The notes beneath the pieces are model-generated. The model did not search any database, was not told the origin of the DNA, and saw only the letters and a program-made list of their open reading frames with translations. Positions 1 to 8,588 of a DNA stretch of 64,000 bases are shown here, piece by piece (the first letter of the stretch is position 1; the number at the start of each line of letters is the position of its first letter). The position numbers and the translations under genes were made by a program. Source of the DNA: Carallia brachiata (lineage: Eukaryota > Streptophyta > Magnoliopsida > Malpighiales > Rhizophoraceae); the NCBI GenBank assembly GCA_021464245.1, contig JADCRB010000066.1, forward strand, positions 1,959,548-2,023,547, in the 5' to 3' direction.

Positions 1-268
1 CACTATAATTGGAGGCTTGATCATCGTCAACAAAGTCATCCTCAAAGTGTGCTTCATAACGTTCTCCACCATTCCCACGTGCATTGGGAACTCTTTGGTG
101 CTGCCCCTGCTGCAAATTGGCTATGGCAACTTCTTGTCTTTCAAATTTATCTCTCATCTCATCAAAAAGCATGAAAATACGCTCAAATTGTTGTTCCATT
201 GCTCTGATCTTGAATGATTCATTAGCTGATCCTTCCTCCAAAACACCTTTGCCATGGTCTGTAGACAT
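1..268 (-). mobile_element. Ty3/gypsy gag, N-terminal part (runs off window)
   Basis: The minus strand is open from an ATG at 268 to the window edge. The acidic and glutamine-rich translation contains MEQQFERIF, EMRDKFERQEVAIANLQQ and QRVPNARG, followed by an aspartate-rich stretch. This is the usual start of gag in a large plant Ty3/gypsy group, where a coiled-coil segment is followed by an R-V-P-N-A-R motif. The nucleocapsid and protease-RT part would lie outside the window. The start lies about 900 bp downstream (on the minus strand) of the primer binding site, as expected for a leader. The plus-strand ORFs over this stretch are antisense shadows. Confidence 0.7.
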
Positions 269-1169
269 GTTTAAACCTGCAAAATTATGTTAGAAAGGAC
301 CTCACAAACACTCCCTCACGTGTTTGCACTCCACTACTCACGTATGACACTCAATCTCTCGTGTTTGCACACAAATCAATTTGGCTTTTCTCTCCAATGC
401 AACTCACACTCTTGCCTTTTTCCACTCAATTGTTCCTCACTCTAAGTTCTTTGGAGCCAAGAACCAATAAAAAAAAATCAGTTTACAAACTCCTTGCAAC
501 AACTAGAACTAAAGACTGAAGGAAAAACAACAAGGGGAAAGGGTTTGGTACAAACTGTCCACACAAGTAATTTGGCCAAATAGTTTTTTTTTTTTTTTAA
601 TATGGCCAGAACTCTTTTTTTTTTTTTTTTGGTTAAACTTGCTGGAAAGTAACAAAAACTGATTCAAATAACCACTAGGAAACACAAAAGAACGTTTAGA
701 TTGGGCGGACTAGGGTTTCTCACTTTTTCCCAATCAGGACAGATATTGAGCGCTGACTTCGAACTCGATTTTGGCTAAGATTACAATCGAACTGGGCTTT
801 TCACAAAACACAAAAGTTGTAGCCCTATATCTTAGCTTTTAAACGCAACTGGAATCACTCAATTTGGAGTTTTATAGAAGAAGTTATAGCAAACTTACTG
901 AACAGACGTCAAATTTGGCGGACAGACGCGCGGAAACACAAAGACTTAGGTTTTTTTTGTTTTTTTTTCTTTTTCAGCAAAGAACACGCGAACAAAAGAC
1001 AAAGAACACACTAGGGTTTAATTTTTTTTTTTTTCTAATTTTCTGGAATAGAAACTGAACAACAAAACAAAGAAGACAAAGATGAATAGACAAAAACCTA
1101 GGGTTAAGAACACGATGGAAAACACAAAAAAATAAAACTTTGGATACGCAAACCTGACCTAGAGCCTAA
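269..1169 (-). mobile_element. gypsy untranslated leader between PBS and gag
   Basis: About 0.9 kb with no supportable coding frame, rich in A and T homopolymers (for example 575-600, 615-630, 950-975 and 1022-1035). It lies between the primer binding site and the gag start and is best read as the 5' leader of the same minus-strand element. Confidence 0.5.
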
Positions 1170-1182
1170 GCTTGATACCAAC
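1170..1182 (-). other. LTR retrotransposon primer binding site (initiator Met-tRNA type)
   Basis: On the minus strand the LTR ends in CA and after two bases reads TGGTATCAAGC. This is close to TGGTATCAGAGC, the complement of the 3' end of plant initiator Met-tRNA used by many gypsy and copia elements. It fixes the LTR edge at about 1183 and the element's orientation. Confidence 0.65.
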
Positions 1183-1760
1183 TGATGCAAACCCCGCGGA
1201 TAGCACCGGAAGACCCAACGCCTATAGGGAGACGCGAACCCCACGGATACACCAGAAGACCCACGAACGAGATTGAAAATCACAACCCAAGGAAAGCCAA
1301 ATCAGGTTTGAAGGAACCTTGACCCAACGTCTATATAGAGACGCGAACCAAAGGTATAAGAAGATTTGTAGACGCCACACCCTAGAAAAGGAAAAAGGAG
1401 GGTGATAAGTCTAGGTTGAACGCCACAAGGAGGTATCCTTGATAAGTTCGGTAAAAGAGTTTTGAAACTCCAAAGAACGATTGTTCTAATTCTCAATTCA
1501 TCAAAATTCCCCCAAAATAAGAGTCTTACAAGCCTATTTATAGGAAACCCAAGTAACTAGGGTTTTCAAAACAAAAGACAACTAAACTAGAAAACCAAGT
1601 TCCTACACCAATAAGGAAAACCTAATTCAACTAGAAACTTGAGAATTAAAGCTAATTCTTACTTGGGAAAGGATTGGGCTCAACTAAAACATTGTCTAGC
1701 CCAAAACATTAATTAAAATCCTAAATTTAACATCCAAATCAGTTCATACATAGCCGTGTA
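1183..1760 (-). mobile_element. Ty3/gypsy long terminal repeat
   Basis: The inner edge (1183) is set by the adjacent primer binding site; the outer edge is only approximate. On the minus strand there is a TATA box (CTATAAATAG, about 1541-1550), then a CT-rich and A-rich leader and two near-copies of a GACCCAACG..AGACGCGAACC module (about 1217-1243 and 1319-1347). No second LTR is in view. Pol coding lies upstream and gag downstream of this single LTR. Confidence 0.6.
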
Positions 1761-1778
1761 TGCACTAGGCCCAATTAC

Positions 1779-2177
1779 TCATGTCGGCCCAAACTTGTCT
1801 TCTTGCACTCGAACCATGTTGACATAAACTTGAGGCACCACCGAGTAATCTTGACTTCCAAATGCTTTGCTTAACATCCAAGAAACTCCTTGGATGCCAA
1901 GGCAGCCTTCATGCACGTTGCTTGTGGCCCAAGCATCCTTCACTAAAGCACTTAGAGCCTCCTTGAGCTTTTTAGCTCTACTTCTCGTGATCGGTCCATC
2001 TAGAATGTGCAAAGGATCCCTCGAATTGGTCTTAATGCTACCTTGGTTGCCATCAGTTTTAATTAGTTTGGTCATAGATCCAATATATCTACTTCGTAAA
2101 TAATTGATTAATGTAAAGCAACCATCTATACTTTTTGCGGGATCATTGGAGAACGCAAAAAAAAAAAAAAAGAGCAA
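1779..2177 (-). mobile_element. Ty3/gypsy pol C-terminal tail
   Basis: A 132-codon minus-strand frame contains DPLHILDGPITRSRAKKL followed by KEALSALVKD. GPITRARAKK-LKEAL is the recurrent C-terminal end of the pol polyprotein after the integrase in this gypsy group. The stop at 1779-1781 is just before the LTR, as in intact elements. The first 25 or so codons (poly-Phe from an A-run) are probably not real; the recognisable tail starts near 2050. RT and integrase are absent, so the element is truncated here at the CER1-like sequence. Confidence 0.65.
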
Positions 2178-2576
2178 AAAAAAAAGGCACTAATATTTAA
2201 TTTTGTTGGACTTACATGTGTGTGTATATAATTGTGAATTACTATATAAATATACACATATATGTGAATATGTGTATGATTGTGATTAATTCAATTAACT
2301 TTCATGTATGCATATGGGATGGCAGCTGTGATACATCCATTTGCGGAGCATATAGCATATTTCCTGCTATTTGCAATACCATTGTTGACGACGATGCTGA
2401 CCAGAACGGCGTCGGTAGCATCTTACGCCGGTTACATCACTTACATCGACTTCATGAACAATATGGGCCACTGCAACTTTGAGCTCATCCCCAAGTGGCT
2501 CTTCTCCATTTTTCCACCTCTTAAGTATCTCATGTATACCCCATCGTAAGTGTTCCTTACTTTTCAACACTAATTT

Positions 2577-2605
2577 TCAAAAAATAATAATAATAATAAT
2601 AATGT
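2577..2605. repeat. (AAT)n microsatellite
   Basis: A short run of AAT units in the first intron of the CER1-like gene. Confidence 0.8.
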
Positions 2606-3224
2606 ACTAAGCTAGTCATATTATACAATTGAGAGGAAAAAAAAAATCAATTTGATTAATCCATATAAATTTAGTCTCTTTTAAATATGTAACTTTAAAA
2701 TTGAATAATTTTTTCCTGGTTTTAGTTAATATGATGTCAATACATATAAGCACACATATTACATATAATTACTATAATATAATATTTATAATATTTAATA
2801 CAGATAAAATAGTATAATATGCACCTAATTATAGTGTATTTCTAACTAATTAAATGTATAATATATTGATAGATCATCTAAAATTTTTAAATTAATTAAA
2901 ATTTTAATTTTTGCATTTGGATTAAATGTTTTTAGTAATATGCAATAGATAATAAGGTAAAATGGAAACTTAATTTTTCTATAAAATAAAAGAGTGTAAT
3001 TACGTGTCCCGGGACTTTCGTCCCGAGATTTTGATACCGAACGAAACCGCAGTTGTTATTTTTGAAACTACGACTGATATTTTTGAAGCGTAAAAATAAC
3101 AACTGGTTCAAAAATATCAGTTCTAATTTCAAAAATAACAATTCCAATTTCATTCGGCACATAATTCGGCACAAAAATTACCAGCCCACTAACATTTATT
3201 CAAAATAAAAATATCACAATGGTT

Positions 3225-3415
3225 TAACTCAAATATCCAAAAGCCAATGAGCCTGAAACTCGATGAACTCAAGATTCGAAATTTAAATGACCCAAAACTT
3301 GAATAACTCGAAATCTGTAAGACCTGAAACTTGAATGACTTGAGACTCGAACAATTTAAAACCCGAAACTCAAACAACTTGAATCTTAAATAACCTGATC
3401 TGAAACTGACTCAAC
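3225..3415. repeat. degenerate short tandem repeat in CER1-like intron
   Basis: A run of loosely repeated modules of the type CCTGAAACTTGAATGACT / CCCGAAACTCAAACAACTTG, recurring every 20 or so bases with many substitutions. The minus-strand ORF over it (Phe/Ser-rich) is a by-product. It looks like an old minisatellite. Confidence 0.55.
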
Positions 3416-5017
3416 CTACCGATTTGCCAAAATGGAAGCCAAGCAGTGCAACATTTGCTATTTAGAAGCAAATTTTAATATTGCAGATGGCTTATCAAAA
3501 TCACACAATTAATTGTACTAAGAAAGACTCTATGCATGCGGCAAAATTCTAAGCAACATCACTCATCAAATCAATAGATATATTGTCACAATTGAATGGA
3601 ATATTAACTAACATGGATAAGCAATTAACAATTAATTAATGAAATTACTGCTGAATTGTTTTTTTGAAAAAAATTGACCCCGATTGTAACTTGTATAACT
3701 GTAAATAATATTGCAGCTTTCACTCGCTACACCACACTCAATTCCGGACCAATTACTCTCTTTTCATGCCATTCTACGACTATGTCTATGGCACGACGGA
3801 CAAGTCCACTGATTCGCTATACGAGAACTCACTCAAGAGACCAGAGGAGTCCCCAGATGTGGTGCATCTGACCCATCTAACCACCCCAGAGTCCATCTAC
3901 CATCTACGGTTGGGATTTGCCTACCTGGCCTCCAGGCCCCAGGTTTCCAAATGGTACCTTTGGTTGATGTGGCCCATTACTCTGTGGACCCTGATGCTAA
4001 CTTGGATTTACGGCCGTACATTCATTGTTGAATGGAATCGCTTGAACAGCCTCAAATTACAGACCTGGGCCATACCCAAGTACAAGATACAAGTAAGTCA
4101 TTATTGATCTACATAGAAAGCCAAGCCCACTTCAATTTTTTCTTTTGACTTGAAGCCCAATTTCAGGTAGTTATATATTCCTCGAGAATTATGATGTATA
4201 TAGGACCTAGCATCCGTAAATGACTCTGTAGTCACCAAGTTATAAGTAATAGTTTTGTCTTTTGAATATACTGTATGAATGTTATTCTTCTGGTTGCTAA
4301 TTTGTGTGTATCTGTACCTCCTTGGCAGTATTTCCTCAAATGGCAGAATGAATCCATCAATAGCTTGATCGAGGAAGCCATACTTGATGCAGAGACCAAA
4401 GGGGCTAAAGTGTTGACTCTTGGCCTCCTGAATCAGGCAAGTTATAGTTTTTTATGTTGTTCCACTTTCTATTACTATTAATTAATTAATTAAGGTCAAC
4501 CGGCAAATAAAGTTTGAAAAGATTTGTTTATATATCTCTCATAAAATAACTAAAAATATTAAGCACAATTTTAATTTCGCAGAAAGAAAGATGAATAAGT
4601 ACGGTGAGTTTTATATCCGCAAGCATCCTGAACTCAAAGTGAGATTAGTAGATGGAAGTAGTCTAACAGTTGCTGTTGTGTTGAATAGTATACCAAAGGA
4701 AACAACCCAAGTGTTTTTTATAGGCAGCCTATCTAAAGTTGCCTATGCGGTTGTCTTTGCTTCATGCCAGAGGGGAATCCAGGTACTTTAATTTTGTACG
4801 CATGCTAATTAACTTAATATATATCCTTCATAAATTTCATCTTCCATTGTCTTAGCTAAATTGAGTTGATATTGTTTTGATTTCAATTAGGTATTCATCC
4901 CACAAAAGGATGATTATGAGAAGCTTAAGAGCTCCTTGGGCACCAATCGTCACAGTAATTTGATACTTTCCAAAGATTATACTGTCAAGGTAATTAATTC
5001 AAATCCTTTCTCACCTT

Positions 5018-5215
5018 TGAATTTTTTCTCTTAATTAATCTATAAAATTATTACATAGACCTATTGTGTCGCGATATTTATAAATCAAATTTATCACTTA
5101 CCATTACCTAATGGATAAACCATTACCTTTCATAATTAATTTTCGTGTAGGTATGGTTAGTCGATGATTGATGCCCCAAAGAGAACCAAAAGAAGGCTCT
5201 CAATTCCCACCAAAG
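5018..5215 (+). repeat. first copy of a local duplication (intron end plus damaged CER1 exon)
   Basis: Matches 5605-5850. Both copies share the intron stretch with CACTTACCATTACCTAAT.GATAAACC and the acceptor before GTATGGTTAGT. In this copy the exon is broken: bases are changed after GATGATT and about 30 bp between AAGAAGGC and TCTCAATT are missing. A transcript would have to skip it. Confidence 0.75.
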
Positions 5216-5236
5216 AATGACGTCTATGAAATTATT

Positions 5237-5584
5237 AATGGTCGCCGTCCATGAAATCACTTCTGATTCTGACTTGCATATAACATTTTTTTCAGGTTCA
5301 TCGAGCCGACAATCTGGGTAGATCCCCCACCTCAAGCAGCAGCAATGAAGGAAGAAATCTTTGGCCCACTGCTTCCTATTATCTCAGTGAGATTTATGTT
5401 GATAACTATTATCTCGGTGAGGTTTTGTACAACATAAATCTCACTGTGGAAGCAGTGGGCCAAAGATTTCTTCCGTCATTACTGCTGCTTGAAGTGGGGG
5501 ATCTACCCAGATTGTCGGCTCGATGAACCTGAAAAAGGATGTTATATGAATATCAGAATCAGAAGTGATTTCATTGAGGGCGAC
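5237..5584. repeat. palindrome built from an ALDH3 exon
   Basis: The left arm (about 5237-5400) and right arm (about 5431-5584) are inverted copies separated by a loop of about 30 bp. Over the 81-bp exon core I count three mismatches, so the arms are young or homogenised. Each arm has an intron-like stretch, a ...TTTTTTCAG acceptor and then an exon reading FIEPTIWVDPPPQ and KEEIFGPLLPIIS. E-E-I-F-G-P-L-L-P is a signature of class 3 aldehyde dehydrogenases, which oxidise fatty aldehydes. The left arm is sense and the right arm antisense relative to the CER1-like gene. The right arm lacks about 8 bp (TATTATCT). It sits in the intron before the 5750 exon. Confidence 0.85.
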
Positions 5585-6299
5585 CATCAAGAACTTCTTA
5601 TGCTTTCCCCCACAATTTTTTTCTTCTTAATTATTCTATGAATTTATTGGGCAGATCTAGTCTGTTATGACATCTATAAATCATTAGATCTATCACTTAC
5701 CATTACCTAATAGATAAACCGTTAACTTTCATAATCAATTTTCACGTAGGTATGGTTAGTGGATGATGCATTCACTGAAGAGAACCAAAAGAAGGCAACA
5801 AAGGGAACATTGTTCATTCCACTCTCTCAATTTCCACCAAAGAAATTGCGCAAAGACTGCTATTACCACAGCACCCCAGCAATGGTAGCTCCTTCATCTC
5901 TGGAGAATATGGACTCTTGTGAGGTATATATATGCCATTTGCATTTTGATCTTCACATTATACATTTTTCTTTCCTAAAATTGAACTTAATTTTATAAAC
6001 ATTATTCATTAACTTGCAAAAAAAAAGACCCATTTCCATGACAATATGTGCTCAATTAACTTATTATAAATTGTGACTAATCAATTGCAATGTATGTGTG
6101 GCAGAATTGGTTGCCAAGAAGAGTGATGAGTGCATGGCGTGCAGCTGGAATAGTGCATGCCTTAGAAGGACTGAATGAGCACGAATGCGGCTACTCCATG
6201 TCCAACATTGACAAGATTTGGCAAGCAAGTCTTCAACATGGATTTAAGCCTCTGAACATGACCTCAACTCTATCAAATTTCTAATTTGCAAGCCCACAT

Positions 6300-6950
6300 G
6301 GTTTCATGTCTTGGAAGCTTCCATTCCTGTATACTACAATGCTATATATGCATGACATTCCAGTAGAATTATACTTCTGTGCCCATATTTTGGTTTCACT
6401 ATATGGTATTATGAGCTATGCTATTCGCCATTCTCTGGGTGTGGGATGCCATTATAATTTACGGTAAAAGCTTATGGAAACTATGAAAAAAACATAATAG
6501 AAGAGTGAGAGTATTGTGACTGAACAAGGAGAAGATCCTTGGAGGGAACATTGCCTCCTATATTTGGCAACCCAACACAATTCGATTCCCCCTAAAAATG
6601 GGGAGTTTTTCACCCAAGACGTAGGTGGTAACCGAGCTAGCTATGTGCTTTCAATTATTTGTTGGGATGTACTGTAGCAGTCAGCATTTTCGTTCCCTCT
6701 GAGCAGAAAATTTATTGCATGTTATATTTACTCATTTTTAAAATTTATTTATTTTCCCAATTAAACTGAAAATTTTTCTTCCTCAAATTTTAAACAAAAT
6801 ATTTTAATTAGTTATTTTTAATTTACAAGTTGGTTCCCTTCGTTTTACTTGAACATGTTGAAACAATAATATAGAGACTAAATAACATAATTTTAAAATT
6901 TGAATCACCAATTATAATTACCCATATATTAAAATTATCTTTCTAGAAGG
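6300..6950. other. 3' flank of the CER1-like gene, no gene seen
   Basis: AT-rich spacer holding the presumed 3' UTR of the CER1-like gene. No coding frame or recognisable repeat is seen before the AKR relic. Confidence 0.4.
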
Positions 6951-6956
6951 GCTATG

Positions 6957-7582
6957 TGAGGCCTCCGCTTCAACAATTAGAAGCGCTCGCGCAGTTCATC
7001 GGAGTGGTGGTCAAGAGATGTGGAGAAAGAAATAATCCCTACTTGTGGGTAGGTTCTAACTTCTAAGCAATTCGGTATTCAGTCTTATCTTTCGGGTCTG
7101 GACAAAGCCAAATCATCTATGTGGGGTCTAAGAAAAATGCCATAAAATAATATTAAATTTGAAGAAATTTTTATTTTAATTTTTTTAAAATAAATATAAA
7201 TTATTCGTGATTTTACACTAAATTAATTAATTAATATGAATTGTTGTGGTACCTGCCGAGGTTCCAACCTAAAAATTTGGACCACGACGAGCGGCTATAC
7301 GACCAGGTTAATGAAATTGCGGCCAAGAAGGGCTGCACATCCACGCAGCTAGCGCTAGCTTGGGTGCACCTTCAGGGGGATGATGCGTGTCCCGTACCAG
7401 GAACCACCAAAATTGATAACTTCAACCAAAAAATTGATGCCCTGGCTGTGGAACTAACACCTGAAGAGATGTTTCAAAACTCGAAACCATTCATAGATTC
7501 AGCAGATGCTGTAAGAGGTGATAGGAGCACCAACAGTGTCCCTACCTACGACAGCTCTGAGACTCCATCCTTGCGTTCATGA
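6957..7582 (+). pseudogene. aldo-keto reductase relic, copy 0 (parts of exons 3 and 5)
   Basis: At 6957-7055 there is a shortened exon 3: the segment for the serine-rich ASASTIR part is followed, after an internal deletion, by the SRDVE part and the donor region. Exon 4 is missing. From about 7252 to 7582 the last exon is open and reads [39 protein letters not shown] and [10 protein letters not shown], the C-terminal third of AKR13-type reductases. The end is diverged (QNSKPFIDSADAV where the other copies have [13 protein letters not shown]). Exons 1 and 2 are absent. It is a dead 3' fragment, the first of four related copies. Confidence 0.85.
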
Positions 7583-7599
7583 AACAGAATCTTGTATAT

Positions 7600-8368
7600 A
7601 TTATTGGCTGCCACCATAGCCGCTTTAGTTGAAACTTGAAATAAACTGTAAATTGGAGACGCCTTGAAGGTGTTTGATAAAAGGTACTGGGTATTTTTGT
7701 TGTGTTTTAATGTGTGATTTCGTAGGAGAATGAGAACTTGGAACTAAAACAGTAGCATATCTTTCAAATGCAGCAATTCTCCTCTTAGTTGTATTTCATT
7801 TTTCAACTCTATTTAAAGAGGTACATGCTTAGTCCTTAAGCTAAGCTTCCATCACTTAATTTGCTGTTTCCAATAGGAAAAAGATGCTGTAACTTCTTTT
7901 GGTTACAATTGGATGAAATTGTGGCCGCTGCGTTTCGCTAATGTCCTATTTGCTGGAATTGCTGCTGCTTCTGGAACTGCTACTGCTGGTTTGTAGTTGT
8001 TGCTGCTGCCGTGGTTGGTCCATGGCGGAGATTGAGATGATAGGAGCTGATCGCAGTCACCACTGCTAACTTTGCAGCTGCTTCTTGTTCCCTGCTGCAC
8101 ATGGGAGGAACCTGCTGCCGTTGATGACCATTCTGCCCTGCTTCAGCTGCTGCTTCTCCTTCATGGCCCAACCAGGTAAACTTGCCAAGTTGTATATTAT
8201 TTTATTAAAATGTAATTTATTAATCATCTAGCTAGCTAAAACACCTGTTACTATATAAGAGAATTGGAAACGTTTGAGCAGCTTGAACTCTATTTAGTCT
8301 GTCTCACTTGGCCAAGTCTATGTGACTGGTTGGTTTCTTCTAAATATTTCAAAAATGCATCAGTCTCT
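7600..8368. other. spacer replacing exon 1 of AKR copy A
   Basis: From 7600 to about 7860 this is 3' flank of copy 0. From 7860 to 8180 it is CAG/CTG-rich; its minus strand gives a Gln/Ala-rich ORF that resembles the low-complexity LTR sequence near 24340-24600, so it may be a copia LTR fragment (weak). From about 8235 the sequence matches intron 1 of copies B and D (CACCTGTTACTATATAAGAG). Exon 1 of copy A is therefore lost or replaced here. Confidence 0.4.
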
Positions 8369-8381
8369 TCCTTTATCATAT

Positions 8382-8534
8382 AATAATATATTTTTTTTTT
8401 TTTTTTTGAGGTATCATAGACCTAGACTAACTAGTTTGGAAGAGGGAAAACAGTTAGGGAGCTCAAGAGTTCGAACTCTTAACCTCGATTTTATTGACAT
8501 ATTGCCACTGTCATCCGAGCTACAAGCTCATGGC
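8382..8534 (-). mobile_element. tRNA-derived SINE with poly(A) tail
   Basis: On the minus strand: a pol III A-box-like start near 8530, a B-box-like GAGTTCGAACTC at about 8468-8479, and a poly(A) tail of about 18 nt at 8390-8408 (seen as T on the plus strand). The body is flanked by the 13-bp direct repeat TCCTTTATCATAT at 8369-8381 and 8535-8547. The same intron position in AKR copies B and D has no insert, which gives an empty site. Confidence 0.75.
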
Positions 8535-8588
8535 TCCTTTATCATATGGTTAAAAGAAGAATGTTGTTGTTGTTGTAATTAATTACAG

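Larger units (their letters stand above)
2326..6284 (+). pseudogene. CER1: CER1-like very-long-chain aldehyde decarbonylase, 5'-truncated in window
   Basis: CER1 acts at the ER with CER3 to turn very-long-chain acyl-CoA or aldehyde into alkanes of the cuticle. Exons at 2326-2545, 3717-4092, 4329-4436, about 4591-4782, 4891-4989, 5750-5923 and 6105-6284 read with strong family likeness: VIHPFAEHIAYF, the HxxHH box in SFHSLHHTQF, YDYVYGT, WAIPKYKIQ, LFIPLSQFPPKKLRKDC and the C-terminal NWLPRRVMSAW. The first roughly 150 residues, with the early membrane helices and first histidine clusters, are missing. Upstream is a gypsy element, which either sits in an intron or has replaced the 5' end. The third exon ends at a GC donor (CAG|GCAAGT) and the only in-frame join to the next exon drops about three residues. 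A damaged copy of the 5750 exon lies in the preceding intron at about 5150-5215. A living gene with upstream exons outside the window is possible; a relic is more likely. Confidence 0.8.

Noticed and set aside
17..293. Plus-strand ORFs at the window start
   Set aside because: Antisense to the gypsy gag frame; no family likeness on the plus strand.
7980..8171. Gln/Ala-rich minus-strand ORF as a gene
   Set aside because: Low-complexity CAG-rich DNA that resembles copia LTR sequence in the same window; no domain, no splice context.
8450..8534. tRNA gene suggested by GAGTTCGAACTC
   Set aside because: No cloverleaf could be drawn; poly(A) tail and target duplication show a tRNA-derived SINE.
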